This document shows positions 12,495 to 21,522 of a stretch of 22,963 bases of DNA, one piece after another. The DNA lies in assembly GCA_946626015.1 (NCBI GenBank), contig CAMOTT010000016.1:1-22963 (forward strand), given 5' to 3'. Made by a program: the position numbers and the translations under genes. Under the pieces are notes generated by a model. The model did no database searches, was not told the origin of the DNA, and saw only the letters and a program-made list of their open reading frames with translations. The stretch is from an uncultured Clostridia bacterium. Its GTDB lineage: Bacteria; Bacillota; Clostridia; Oscillospirales; Acutalibacteraceae. Each line of letters starts with the position of its first letter. Position 1 is the first letter of the stretch.

Positions 12495-13523
12495 ATGAAA
12501 AAAAGTGACTTTTATTACTATTTACCCCAGGAATTGATAGCCCAGCACCCGGCTGAACCCAGAGACAGCTCAAGGCTGATGTGCTTAGGCAGGTCAGACG
12601 GCAGGATCGAACACAGGGTATTCAGCGAAATAGCCGATCTGCTTGAGCCGGGGGATTGCCTTATACTCAACGACACAAGGGTGCTGCCTGCAAGGATCTA
12701 CGGCAGGCGTGAGGATACCGGGGCTGTTGTTGAATTCCTGCTGCTCAGCCAAAAGGAGAACGATACCTGGGAGGCTCTTGCCGGGCCCGGTAAAAAAGCA
12801 AAAACCGGCACGCGGTTCGTGTTCGGCAACGGTGAGCTTTGCGCCCGGGTCACTCAGGTGCTCGATAACGGCAACAGGATAATTAAGTTTGAATATGAGG
12901 GCAATTTTTTTAATATACTTGACAAAATTGGCGAGATGCCTCTGCCTCATTACATAACCGAAAAGCTGGAAAACAGCGAACGCTACCAGACCGTTTATTC
13001 CAAAGAGCTGGGCAGCGCCGCGGCTCCGACGGCAGGGCTGCACTTTACACCGGAGCTCCTTGAGCGCATCAAAGAAAAGGGCGTAAAGATAGGCTTCGTG
13101 ACCCTTCATGTGGGGTTGGGCACATTCAGGCCGGTCAAGGCGGAAAACATCGAGGAGCACCATATGCACTCCGAGCACTATTCGCTGCCGAAGGAGACGG
13201 CGGATATCATCAACAGCACAAAAAAAGACGGGGGCAGAGTCGTTGCGGTGGGAACTACCTGCTGCCGCACTCTGGAATCAGTTGCCCGTGACATGGGCTG
13301 CATTTGCGAGCATGACGACTGGACGGATATTTTCATTTATCCCGGCTTTGAGTTTAAGTGCATCGACGCTCTGATTACTAACTTTCATCTGCCTGAGAGC
13401 ACGCTGATAATGCTTGTCAGCGCCTTTTGCGGCTATGAGAATACAATGAATGCCTACAAAGTCGCTGTGGAGGAAAAATACAGATTTTTCAGCTTCGGGG
13501 ATGCAATGTTTATTGCCGAATAA
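12495..13523 (+). CDS. queA: tRNA preQ1(34) S-adenosylmethionine ribosyltransferase-isomerase
   Basis: The 342-residue QueA transfers and isomerises the ribosyl part of SAM onto preQ1 at tRNA position 34, giving epoxyqueuosine. Family motifs in order: NDTRVLPARIYG, GEMPLPHYI, VYSKELGSAAAPTAGLHFT, HVGLGTFRPVKAE, GTTCCRTLES and ITNFHLPESTLIMLVSAF. The length is standard. ATG 12495 has AGAGG at 12483-12487. tgt follows after 21 bp, the usual pairing, so the two are cotranscribed from 12324-12352. No preQ1 riboswitch was recognised in the leader. Confidence 0.97.
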   Translation: MKKSDFYYYLPQELIAQHPAEPRDSSRLMCLGRSDGRIEHRVFSEIADLLEPGDCLILNDTRVLPARIYGRREDTGAVVEFLLLSQKENDTWEALAGPGKKAKTGTRFVFGNGELCARVTQVLDNGNRIIKFEYEGNFFNILDKIGEMPLPHYITEKLENSERYQTVYSKELGSAAAPTAGLHFTPELLERIKEKGVKIGFVTLHVGLGTFRPVKAENIEEHHMHSEHYSLPKETADIINSTKKDGGRVVAVGTTCCRTLESVARDMGCICEHDDWTDIFIYPGFEFKCIDALITNFHLPESTLIMLVSAFCGYENTMNAYKVAVEEKYRFFSFGDAMFIAE

Positions 13524-13544
13524 TAAAAAATATTGAGGTTTTTT

Positions 13545-14678
13545 ATGGGCTACAAATTGTTAAAAAGTGAAAAAAATGCACGCAGAGGAGAATTCACCAC
13601 CGTGCACGGTACGGTGCAGACTCCCGCGTTTATGAACGTGGCCACCTGCGGCGCGATAAAGGGAGCGGTTTCCGCCTATGACATGATGGATCTGAGGACA
13701 CAGGTGATGCTGTGCAATACATATCATCTGCACCTGAGACCCGGAGACGAGAACGTCAGGGAACTGGGCGGACTGCATAAATTTACCGGGTGGGATAAGC
13801 CCATCCTTACCGACAGCGGCGGTTTTCAGGTGTTTTCCCTTGCCTCCCTGCGCAAGATAAAGGAGGAGGGAGTATACTTCGCCTCGCACATAGACGGCCG
13901 ACGCATCTTTATGGGCCCGGAGGAAAGTATGCAGATCCAGTCTAATCTCGGTTCCACCATTGCGATGGCCTTTGACGAATGTGTTGAGAACCCGGCGGAG
14001 CTTGATTATGCAAAGCTTTCCTGTGAGCGCACCGTTCGCTGGCTCATACGCTGCAAAAAGGAAATGGACAGGCTCAACTCCCTTGAGGATACCGTCAACA
14101 GGGATCAGATGCTGTTCGGCATAAACCAGGGCTGCACCTATGATAAGCTCCGCATAGAGAATATGTGCAGGATAACTGAGCTGGATCTTGACGGCTACGC
14201 CATCGGAGGCCTGGCGGTGGGCGAACCAAAGGAGGATATGTACCGCATAATCTCCGCAGTGGAGCCGTATATCCCAAAAAACAAGCCCAGATATCTGATG
14301 GGCGTGGGCACTCCCGGGAACATTCTTGAGAGTATCAGCAGGGGAGTGGATCTGTTTGACTGCGTTATGCCAAGCAGGAACGCGAGACACGGTCATCTGT
14401 TTACGATGGAGGGAATAATCAACCTGAATAATGCAAAATATTCACATGACCTTTCTCCCATTGACGAAAGCTGCGACTGTCCAACCTGCCGCAAACATTC
14501 CAGAGCCTATCTGCATCACCTTTTCAAGGCAAAGGAGATGCTTGCCATGCGGCTTTGCGTTATGCACAATCTTTATTTTTATAATTCACTTATGGAAAAA
14601 ATCAGAACGGCCATTGATAACGGCACCTTTGAGAATTTCAAAAACAGATATGTTGAACAGCTCGATACAAGAATATGA
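13545..14678 (+). CDS. tgt: tRNA-guanine(34) transglycosylase
   Basis: The 377-residue enzyme exchanges G34 of GUN-anticodon tRNAs for preQ1. Asp90 in DSGGFQVFSL is the general acid/base. Asp272 in GVDLFDCVMPSRNARHG is the nucleophile. The zinc site is formed by Cys310, Cys312 and Cys315 (CDCPTC) with His341. The start is ATG 13545 behind TGAGG; a TTG four codons upstream overlaps that ribosome binding site and is less likely. Second gene after queA. No clear terminator follows it; the next gene has its own promoter. Confidence 0.97.
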   Translation: MGYKLLKSEKNARRGEFTTVHGTVQTPAFMNVATCGAIKGAVSAYDMMDLRTQVMLCNTYHLHLRPGDENVRELGGLHKFTGWDKPILTDSGGFQVFSLASLRKIKEEGVYFASHIDGRRIFMGPEESMQIQSNLGSTIAMAFDECVENPAELDYAKLSCERTVRWLIRCKKEMDRLNSLEDTVNRDQMLFGINQGCTYDKLRIENMCRITELDLDGYAIGGLAVGEPKEDMYRIISAVEPYIPKNKPRYLMGVGTPGNILESISRGVDLFDCVMPSRNARHGHLFTMEGIINLNNAKYSHDLSPIDESCDCPTCRKHSRAYLHHLFKAKEMLAMRLCVMHNLYFYNSLMEKIRTAIDNGTFENFKNRYVEQLDTRI

Positions 14679-14706
14679 ACTGTTCGTTAATTTATAAATT
14701 TAAATA

Positions 14707-14735
14707 TATACAAGCCTGTATTATTGTGTTATAAT
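14707..14735 (+). promoter_or_regulatory. Promoter of the polysaccharide gene block
   Basis: A perfect TATAAT (14730-14735) with TGT directly upstream (extended -10) and a weak -35, TATACA (14707-14712), at 17 bp. Transcription would start near 14742. The upstream ATG at 14747 would leave no room for a ribosome binding site, so the ATG at 14822 is favoured. Confidence 0.75.
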
Positions 14736-14821
14736 GTACGGGCACAATGTTCTGTGACCCTTGTGCAGATCGGATCAAGCTTTTATTTGACCTTCGATTT
14801 TATTATAAGGAATGGTTTCTG

Positions 14822-16132
14822 ATGACGGAAAACCGTAAATGTCTGATTATATTGACCGGTAGTTTTCCTTATGCCGACGGTGAACCTTATCTTGAATGCG
14901 AGATTTCAAAGCACGTTGAGAACTTTGAGAAAATAATAATCCTTGCCCAGGAGACGGACGCAGACGCCCCTCAGACCCGTGAGGTGCCGGAGAATATTGA
15001 TTTTTACAACACCGCAAAACGCAGCAAAATTGCCGGGAGGGCTTCGGATCTTGTCAGGGGAATAGTACATATGCCCTTTGGAGCGGCCCGTAAAATTGAC
15101 GGAACCGAATTATCCGGCTCGCCTGTAAAGTCGCTTTTTGCCGAATATTTTGTTCAAAGGGGTGCCCGTCAGTACAGGGAATGTATGGAGATACTTAAGG
15201 AATACGATTTTTCCCGTTTTGCTGAGGTGGTTTTGTACAGCTACAACTTCTTCGGCCTTGCGTATTCCGGCGCTCTCATAAAAAATGACCTTGTAAGCCG
15301 TGGCATAAAAACGCTCCTCTTTTCCAGAGCCCATGGGTACGATGTCTACGACTATACAAACGCGCTTAACTACCTGCCTCTCAGGCGCTTTTTGCTGGGA
15401 GCAGTGGATGAGCTTTTTGTTTGCTCCGGGTTCGGCTGTAAATACATAGCCGGAAAATATCCGGAGTTTTCGGGAAAAATATCTGTGTCTTACCTTGGCA
15501 GCGGCGATTTCGATCCGGGGAGCCGGGACGGCGTATTTCGCGTGGTATCCTGTTCGCGCGTGGTTGAGGAGAAGAAGCTGCACAGGATTGTTGACGCTTT
15601 GGAGCTGACCAAATATTACGACAGTATCCCGCCGATCAGCTGGACGCATATCGGCTCGGGAAAGGACTATAAAAAAATCAAAGCCTATTCCGCCGAAAGG
15701 CTCGGATTTATGGAAGTTAATTTCACAGGCGGTTTAAGGAATTCCCAAGTATATGAATATTATCGCAACAACCCCTGCAGCCTGTTTATGAACACAAGTC
15801 TCAGCGAGGGACTGCCGGTTTCGATCATGGAGGCGGCTTCGTTCGGTATTCCCGTGCTCGCCACCAACGCCGGAGGAACCGGTGAGATTGTGATAGACGG
15901 TATAACAGGCAAGCTTGTGGATAAGAATATTTCCGCGGAGGCTCTTGCGGAGGAGATAGTCAGGTTCGCGAGGATGTCTGAAGCTGAATACAGCGCGCTG
16001 AGGGCTTCGACCAGAAAATATTGGGAGGAGCACTTCAATGCGGACACCAATTACAAAGAATTCTCACGGCATATAGCCAATACGGATAAATTGGTCACCG
16101 AAAAGGAAAGTCAATATGCTGCGTATCAGTAA
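14822..16132 (+). CDS. Glycosyltransferase, GT4-like (GT-B fold)
   Basis: The 436-residue protein has two Rossmann-like halves. The C-terminal donor-binding half shows VSCSRVVEEKKLHRIVDAL (about 242-260) and the E-x7-E signature SEGLPVSIMEAASFGIPV (Glu329 and Glu337), then NAGGTGEIV, as in family 4 retaining transferases. The N-terminal half carries RAHGYDVYDY. It presumably adds a sugar to a cytoplasmic lipid-linked surface glycan; donor and acceptor are unknown. ATG 14822 is chosen with AAGGA ten bases upstream. It overlaps the next gene by 17 bases and heads a three-gene block. Confidence 0.88.
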   Translation: MTENRKCLIILTGSFPYADGEPYLECEISKHVENFEKIIILAQETDADAPQTREVPENIDFYNTAKRSKIAGRASDLVRGIVHMPFGAARKIDGTELSGSPVKSLFAEYFVQRGARQYRECMEILKEYDFSRFAEVVLYSYNFFGLAYSGALIKNDLVSRGIKTLLFSRAHGYDVYDYTNALNYLPLRRFLLGAVDELFVCSGFGCKYIAGKYPEFSGKISVSYLGSGDFDPGSRDGVFRVVSCSRVVEEKKLHRIVDALELTKYYDSIPPISWTHIGSGKDYKKIKAYSAERLGFMEVNFTGGLRNSQVYEYYRNNPCSLFMNTSLSEGLPVSIMEAASFGIPVLATNAGGTGEIVIDGITGKLVDKNISAEALAEEIVRFARMSEAEYSALRASTRKYWEEHFNADTNYKEFSRHIANTDKLVTEKESQYAAYQ

Positions 16133-17387
16133 CGGAATGTTAAAACTGAATATTGAAGGCAACGGCATGGACTTTCTGTGGGATATGAGCCTTTTGCTGA
16201 TCTTTGTTACGGCGACTGTACTTTATCCAGCGGTCAGCAGTTTTAACCAGGCGTTGCAATGGCTCGGTTACGGTTTGCTTGCTTTTGTTACGTTTGCAGA
16301 GATATTTTCAAGAAAGCCGGGCGGCAGGGATGTAAAACTGCACATCAGCCTGCTAACCATATGGTACGGCTTGTTTATGCTGTTTTCGTACCTGTCTGTT
16401 GTGTGGGCACAATATGCGGAAGGTGTTTTTTACTATTCAAACGCCCTTATAAAAGTCTTTTTGCTGGGCTTTTGTCTCTCGCAGCATATTGACACGGAGG
16501 AAAAGCTGAACAAATCCATGAAGTTGTTTATCTTTGCCAGCATAATCATGTTTTTTTATTCCCTTATTATGACCCCAAGGGAAGAATGGTTCATGGGTTT
16601 TTTGGGGGATGTTACAGGCAACTCTATAAGCACATTGGGTCTTTGCGGAGCCTTTGCAATGGTCATGTCGGTGTATTTTGCAATGGCTCTTGACAAAAAG
16701 CTGTACTATGTTGCGGCGGCAATCAATTTTATCTTTGTTGTGGCGGCAACTTCCAGAAAGGCTTTGGTTTTTGCTATTCTCGGCGTTGTGCTTCTGGAGG
16801 TGTTATACACCTGGCGCCGCAATTACGCCCTTTCTTTGATAATAATATTGGCGGCAATGGGTCTGTTTGCTTTCCTTGTGCTTAAGTCCGGTATTTCCAA
16901 CGCTATGAACAGAAGAATGCTGGGTATGTATAACTATTTTACCGATGGCGGAGGAAAGAGAGACACCAGTATTTCCATAAGAATGTACTATATTGCCACT
17001 GCCAAAAAGTTATTTCTGGAGAATCCCATGTTAGGCGTGGGTCTGGGCAATTTTTCCTATGTTCTGGATGATTTGGCAGGTAACGGAGTATATGCCCACA
17101 ATAACTATATGGAGATAGTCGCCGATCTTGGCCTGGTCGGAGTGATAGTTTATTACTGGTTTTATATATATTTGGTAATAAAGCTTTTGGGGCAGACTTT
17201 ACGCAGGCAAAAACTGTCTTTGCTCTATCTTGTTCTTATGATTTTATTTATGGCCGTGGAATACGGGCAGGTCACTTATTATCAGCACATTTTCCAGTTT
17301 ATAATAGCCTTTGCCTACTGCGCTGTTTGTATTTCCGACGGAGTATATGCCGCAGAGAAGGCGCAGATAAAGCCTGTTGAAAATTAA
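16116..17387 (+). CDS. O-antigen ligase/polymerase-like membrane protein
   Basis: A 423-residue polytopic membrane protein with about ten hydrophobic segments. Its Wzy/ligase region has RDTSISIRMYYIATAKKLF followed by ENPMLGVGLGNFSYVL, an outward loop, then HNNYMEIVADLGLVGVIVYY, the arrangement typical of Wzy_C proteins that polymerise or ligate undecaprenyl-linked glycans at the outer face of the membrane. Ligase and polymerase cannot be told apart by sequence; beside a Wzz-type gene, a polymerase is more likely. ATG 16116 overlaps the glycosyltransferase and has AAGGAAA upstream; a second ATG at 16167 is also possible. Confidence 0.85.
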   Translation: MLRISNGMLKLNIEGNGMDFLWDMSLLLIFVTATVLYPAVSSFNQALQWLGYGLLAFVTFAEIFSRKPGGRDVKLHISLLTIWYGLFMLFSYLSVVWAQYAEGVFYYSNALIKVFLLGFCLSQHIDTEEKLNKSMKLFIFASIIMFFYSLIMTPREEWFMGFLGDVTGNSISTLGLCGAFAMVMSVYFAMALDKKLYYVAAAINFIFVVAATSRKALVFAILGVVLLEVLYTWRRNYALSLIIILAAMGLFAFLVLKSGISNAMNRRMLGMYNYFTDGGGKRDTSISIRMYYIATAKKLFLENPMLGVGLGNFSYVLDDLAGNGVYAHNNYMEIVADLGLVGVIVYYWFYIYLVIKLLGQTLRRQKLSLLYLVLMILFMAVEYGQVTYYQHIFQFIIAFAYCAVCISDGVYAAEKAQIKPVEN

Positions 17388-17414
17388 AATCACTTATATA
17401 GGAGAGATGTTTAA

Positions 17415-18824
17415 GTGGAAGGTATAAAAGCGAAGAAAACGGGAATAGAGATCAACCTGAGCTACCTTTTCAGAACGATCCTGAAAAGATGGTGGGTGGT
17501 TGCTCTGGTGACGGTCATCCTCGGAAGTGCCGGCGGTCTTATTATGGAGAAGAAAAGCGCGGATAAGTATTCGTCTACCATGGCCTTTGTTGTCAACAAT
17601 AAGATGAGCAACAACACCAGCGATATAACCACATCCATAAAAATGGCCAATACTTATGCCCGTATCCTTTCGGGCAAAACCATAGCCAATATGGTGGGCG
17701 AGCTTACCGGGTTCAATCCGCAGAGCGTAAAAGACAGCATAAAGACTGCCTGCACAACGGACTCCAACATCATAGAGCTGACCGTTACCTTTGACAGCCC
17801 GGATAACGTCTACACCATCGCCAAGGCCATCGCCCAGTGTTATACGACCGTTGTTGACTCGGTGGGCTTTGAAAATTCCACTTTGACAATATGCGAACAG
17901 CCGGAGCGGCCGACAATGCCCATAGATGATAATATCGGCCTCAAGTACGGTGTTGTTATAGCCTTTATCGGAGCGGTGCTTGCTATGGTAGTGATCCTTG
18001 TGGTCGAAACGATCCGCGACACCGTACAGAACGTTGAAACGATCCAGGAGCGTCTGGATATGAACATTTTCGGCGTAGTCCAAAAGGTTCAGCGCAAGGA
18101 CAGGCATTCGCTGATAGTTGACAGGGGAATGAATTTCTTCTTTAACGAATCTTTCAAAATGATGCGAACTAAGCTTGAACGCATCGCTCAGACAAAGGGC
18201 TACAAAAAGTTTATGGTCACAAGTACCGTAAGCTCAGAGGGCAAAACCACGGTATCGGTCAACCTTGCGATATCCCTTGCGCAGAACGGCGCCTCCGTGC
18301 TCCTTGTTGACGCGGATCTCAGAGTGCCGGCGGTGTGCAAGTTCCTTGATATCGACAATATCGGTTCCCACGGCCTTGGTGACGTTATTTCAGGCAAACT
18401 TTCGCCGGGCAGGGCGATAAAGTATATCGAGAAGTATAATCTCTTTATCCTCGCCGGAAGGGAGAGTACAAAGAACTCCTCCGAGCTTCTCTCAAAGGGT
18501 GAACTTGGCAAGATCATAAAATCCATCGAAAACGAGTTTGATTACATCATCTTTGATACAACGCCGGCAGGCATCATTACGGATGCCGTGATAATAGGCA
18601 GGAATGTTGACGCGGCCATATTTGTAGTCGGCGAAAACGAGGCTTCGGTTTCACAGATATCCTACGCTATCTCAAATGTCACAGACAGCGGAGTAGATAT
18701 TCTCGGCTGCGTCTACAACGGCGCAACAACGGATTCCATCAATCCTTACGGTTATTTAGGCAAGTCCGGTTACGGCAGAAAAAGCAAGGGTTACTACGAC
18801 AAATACATCAGCGCCAATGATTAG
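17415..18824 (+). CDS. Chain-length regulator fused to a bacterial tyrosine kinase (Wzc-like)
   Basis: In this 469-residue protein a Wzz domain is flanked by membrane helices (about 27-45 and 176-197), followed by a cytoplasmic BY-kinase. The kinase has Walker A SSEGKTT (273-279), A' VDADLR (298-303), Walker B YIIFDTTPAG (377-386) and a C-terminal Tyr cluster (Tyr445, 447, 453, 460, 461, 464). It controls chain length and export of the surface polysaccharide, with the Tyr tail as autophosphorylation site. Firmicutes often split these as CpsC/CpsD; here they are one chain. GTG 17415 follows GGAGAG. The cognate phosphatase is not in this window. Confidence 0.93.
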   Translation: MEGIKAKKTGIEINLSYLFRTILKRWWVVALVTVILGSAGGLIMEKKSADKYSSTMAFVVNNKMSNNTSDITTSIKMANTYARILSGKTIANMVGELTGFNPQSVKDSIKTACTTDSNIIELTVTFDSPDNVYTIAKAIAQCYTTVVDSVGFENSTLTICEQPERPTMPIDDNIGLKYGVVIAFIGAVLAMVVILVVETIRDTVQNVETIQERLDMNIFGVVQKVQRKDRHSLIVDRGMNFFFNESFKMMRTKLERIAQTKGYKKFMVTSTVSSEGKTTVSVNLAISLAQNGASVLLVDADLRVPAVCKFLDIDNIGSHGLGDVISGKLSPGRAIKYIEKYNLFILAGRESTKNSSELLSKGELGKIIKSIENEFDYIIFDTTPAGIITDAVIIGRNVDAAIFVVGENEASVSQISYAISNVTDSGVDILGCVYNGATTDSINPYGYLGKSGYGRKSKGYYDKYISAND

Positions 18825-18854
18825 TCCCTTCAACGCGCAGACCGGTATTATGAT

Positions 18855-18884
18855 TTGATGTTTTTTGCGTATACTATGTATACT
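18855..18884 (+). promoter_or_regulatory. Promoter of the M16 peptidase genes
   Basis: TTGATG (18855-18860), an 18-bp spacer, then TATACT (18879-18884). The transcript would start near 18891, after the frame's earlier in-frame ATGs, which supports initiation at 18942. Confidence 0.5.
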
Positions 18885-18912
18885 GCTAAATGTTATTTTT
18901 ACGAAAGGGTCA

Positions 18913-18928
18913 GCCTGCTGCGGCAGGC
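18913..18928 (+). promoter_or_regulatory. GC-rich hairpin before the M16 gene start
   Basis: GCCTGC (18913-18918) and GCAGGC (18923-18928) pair perfectly around a TGCG tetraloop, 13 bases upstream of the chosen ATG, in an otherwise AT-rich leader. It would lie near the ribosome binding region of the mRNA and could limit initiation; no function is known. Confidence 0.4.
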
Positions 18929-18941
18929 CTCGGCGGTTTAT

Positions 18942-20219
18942 ATGGCAGATTTTAAAATAGTTGAAATCGCACCGGGAGTGCGAATCGTCAGCGTAAAAAC
19001 AGGTATGTTCAAAACGGGCAGGATAATTATGTCAATGGCTATGCCCATCGAAAAAAACACGGCGGCTCAAGCCTTGCTACCCTTTTATCTCAGGCGAGCC
19101 TGTAAACAGTACCCGGATTTTACGGAGCTCAACGGCAGGCTCAACGAGCTGTACGGCACAAAGCTGTCCGCCGGAGTTTCAAAGTTCGGCGAGCTCCAGC
19201 AGATGAGCATCAATATGTCGTTTATTGACGACAGATTTTCCCTCACCGATGAAAGCATATCGGCGGAATGTATAAAGCTTATCACAGGCCTGCTTTTTGA
19301 ACCGCTGACTGCAAACGGCAGCTTTGTGGAGAAGAATATCGAGCAGGAAAAGCGCCTGCTTATCGAAAGGCGCAGAAGCGAGCTGGACGACAAGATCGTC
19401 TACGCAAGGACAAGATGCGAGGAGATAATGTGCGCCAATGAGCCATACGGCAGAAATGTTTACGGCACAGAGGAAGAGATATCCGCCCTCACCACCGACG
19501 ATGTTTACAACGCATGGCAGTCTGTTCTCCGGGAGAGCATTATCCAGTTCACCGTGGTTTCAAGCGCGGATACCGGAGAGATCGAGGCCGTGCTCAAAGA
19601 AAAATTCTCCGGAGTTCAGCGCAGCGTAATTGAGAAACGCGCTGTGGAGATCAAAAAAGCGGACAAAGTGAAATATGTCAACGAATCTCAGCCCGTAAAG
19701 CAGGGCAAGCTTGTTATGGGTCTGCGCGCAGCAAATGGGGCTCCGGAGGAAAACAGGTTTAAAAATCTGATAATGACCGACCTGTTCGGCGGCGGCCCCC
19801 ACTCAAAGCTTTTTATGAACGTGCGCGAAAAAATGAGCCTTTGCTACTATTGCAGGGCGAGGTTCCTGCGCAGCAACGCAATTATGTTCATTGAGAGCGG
19901 CATCGAGACACAAAACGAGGAAAAGGCCAGACAGGCCATAATAGATCAGCTCAACAATGTAAAAAACGGCGACTTTACGGAGGATGAGCTTAACGCCTCC
20001 AAAATGTCTGTTTCAGACAGTCTCCAGACCTACAACGATACGCCGGAGGTTTTGGCAGCATGGTACTCCATGCAGGCGGCGGATGAAAAACTCGTATCTC
20101 TCAGCGATGCCTGTGAGGGAGTAAGGAAAGTTACCAGGCAGGATGTTATCGATATGAGCAGAAGCATTGAGCTTGACACCGTCTATATGCTTTCCGGCAC
20201 CGAAGGGGGAGAGGCTTGA
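18942..20219 (+). CDS. M16 peptidase-like protein without active site, YfmF-type
   Basis: A 425-residue member of the pitrilysin/M16 family. The usual zinc motif HxxEH is absent: the corresponding early region reads LLPFYLRRACKQYPDF, so it is a noncatalytic partner. The family scaffold remains (ELNGRLNELYGTKLSAG, GGGPHSKLFMNVREKMSLCYY). In Bacillus the equivalent pair is linked to 5-aminopentanol modification of elongation factor P; using that name here is family inference. The start is ATG 18942; the frame stays open upstream, but those codons overlap the predicted promoter. The ribosome binding site is weak. It is followed directly by the catalytic partner. Confidence 0.85.
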   Translation: MADFKIVEIAPGVRIVSVKTGMFKTGRIIMSMAMPIEKNTAAQALLPFYLRRACKQYPDFTELNGRLNELYGTKLSAGVSKFGELQQMSINMSFIDDRFSLTDESISAECIKLITGLLFEPLTANGSFVEKNIEQEKRLLIERRRSELDDKIVYARTRCEEIMCANEPYGRNVYGTEEEISALTTDDVYNAWQSVLRESIIQFTVVSSADTGEIEAVLKEKFSGVQRSVIEKRAVEIKKADKVKYVNESQPVKQGKLVMGLRAANGAPEENRFKNLIMTDLFGGGPHSKLFMNVREKMSLCYYCRARFLRSNAIMFIESGIETQNEEKARQAIIDQLNNVKNGDFTEDELNASKMSVSDSLQTYNDTPEVLAAWYSMQAADEKLVSLSDACEGVRKVTRQDVIDMSRSIELDTVYMLSGTEGGEA

Positions 20220-20221
20220 CC

Positions 20222-21490
20222 ATGAATATAAAAGAGTACAAAAACGAAAAACTCGCTGAGTCCTATTTTGAGATAGAGCACCCCTCGGGGCTTAAGATAC
20301 TTGTGCTGCCCAAGCCGGGGTATTCGACTACCTACGCGCTTTTTGCCACGCGCTACGGTTCAATAGATACCCACATACAGGCTCCCGATGGCAGTTATTA
20401 CGAGATCCCGGACGGCACGGCGCACTTTCTGGAGCACAAGCTTTTTGAGAGCGAGGAGCAGGACGCATTTGAGCGTTTTGCCAAAACAGGCGCCAGCGCA
20501 AACGCCTTTACAAGCTTTGACAGGACGGCTTACCTTTTCTCCTGTTCCGCAAACGTGAAACAAAATCTGGAGATCCTGATGGATTTTGTCCAATCGCCCT
20601 ATTTCACGCAGCAGACCGTGGACAAGGAGCAGGGAATAATCGGGCAGGAGATACGGATGTATAAGGATTCTCCCGATTGGAGCCTTATGATAAATCTGCT
20701 GCAGGCTCTTTATTCAAAATCCCCTGTTTTTGACATAGCAGGTACGGAGGAGTCAATATCAAAGATCACAGCGGAGACGCTTTACGACTGCTACCGCAAT
20801 TTTTACAACCTCAACAATATGGTTTTTGCCGTTGCCGGTAACACAACGGTCGAAGAGGTGCTTGAGGTGGCTGACCGTATGCTCAAACCCGCAACGGGTA
20901 AAAGAGCACAAAGGAAATTGCCCGAGGGCAATAGAGGCGCGGTCAAAAAATATGTGGAGGAAAAAATGTCCGTGGAGACTACCCAGTTTATGCTGGGCTT
21001 CAGGGAGAATAGCGGAAACCCCGAGATCAGCACCCTTGAGAGGGTGGCTTCAACGGTGATCCTTGACGTGATAGCAGGCAACGCATCTTTGTGCTACAAG
21101 GAGCTTATGGAGGAACAGCTGATAAACACCTCTTTCTCCTATGAATATCTGGACGGCTTTGGCTACGCTGTGCCAATGTTTTCCGGAGAATCTCACGATC
21201 CCGAGCTTGTTTCGGAAAAGATCAGGAACTATATAAGCCGGCTTAAAAAGGACGGTATCGACCCTGTCGATTTTGAACGCTCACGCAGAAAGCTTTATGG
21301 CAGAATGGTCATGGAATATAATGACGTTGAGAATATAGCCGATGCCCTTGTTATCTCCGATTTCCGGGGAGAAGGTCTTTTTGATGAGATAACCGTTTGC
21401 GCCGGACTTACGCTGGAACAGGTCAACGCAAGGCTTAAGGCTATGTTCGATGAGGACAGCTACTCGCTTTCGGTGGTTTCGCCGAAATGA
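20222..21490 (+). CDS. M16 family zinc metallopeptidase, YfmH-type
   Basis: The 422-residue M16 peptidase keeps the inverted zinc motif HFLEH (His68, Glu71, His72 from ATG 20222), with the third ligand probably Glu143 in GQEIRMYKD, spaced as in pitrilysins. It pairs with the inactive upstream M16 protein, as alpha/beta-type M16 heterodimers do. Bacillus YfmH is tied to elongation factor P modification; substrate here is inferred at best. Two starts are possible: TTG 20216, overlapping the previous stop, or ATG 20222. AGAGG at 20210-20214 gives a better distance to the ATG, so I use that. Confidence 0.87.
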   Translation: MNIKEYKNEKLAESYFEIEHPSGLKILVLPKPGYSTTYALFATRYGSIDTHIQAPDGSYYEIPDGTAHFLEHKLFESEEQDAFERFAKTGASANAFTSFDRTAYLFSCSANVKQNLEILMDFVQSPYFTQQTVDKEQGIIGQEIRMYKDSPDWSLMINLLQALYSKSPVFDIAGTEESISKITAETLYDCYRNFYNLNNMVFAVAGNTTVEEVLEVADRMLKPATGKRAQRKLPEGNRGAVKKYVEEKMSVETTQFMLGFRENSGNPEISTLERVASTVILDVIAGNASLCYKELMEEQLINTSFSYEYLDGFGYAVPMFSGESHDPELVSEKIRNYISRLKKDGIDPVDFERSRRKLYGRMVMEYNDVENIADALVISDFRGEGLFDEITVCAGLTLEQVNARLKAMFDEDSYSLSVVSPK

Positions 21491-21522
21491 TTACCCTTGA
21501 AATGTTAAGGCGGTGATAACCC

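Noticed and set aside
14747..14821. Upstream start of the glycosyltransferase at 14747
   Set aside because: It is about 5 bases from the predicted transcript start with no ribosome binding site; ATG 14822 has AAGGA at a good distance.
17394..18107. 237-codon open frame on the - strand opposite the Wzz domain
   Set aside because: Overlaps an evident membrane protein gene, shows no domain and no ribosome binding site.
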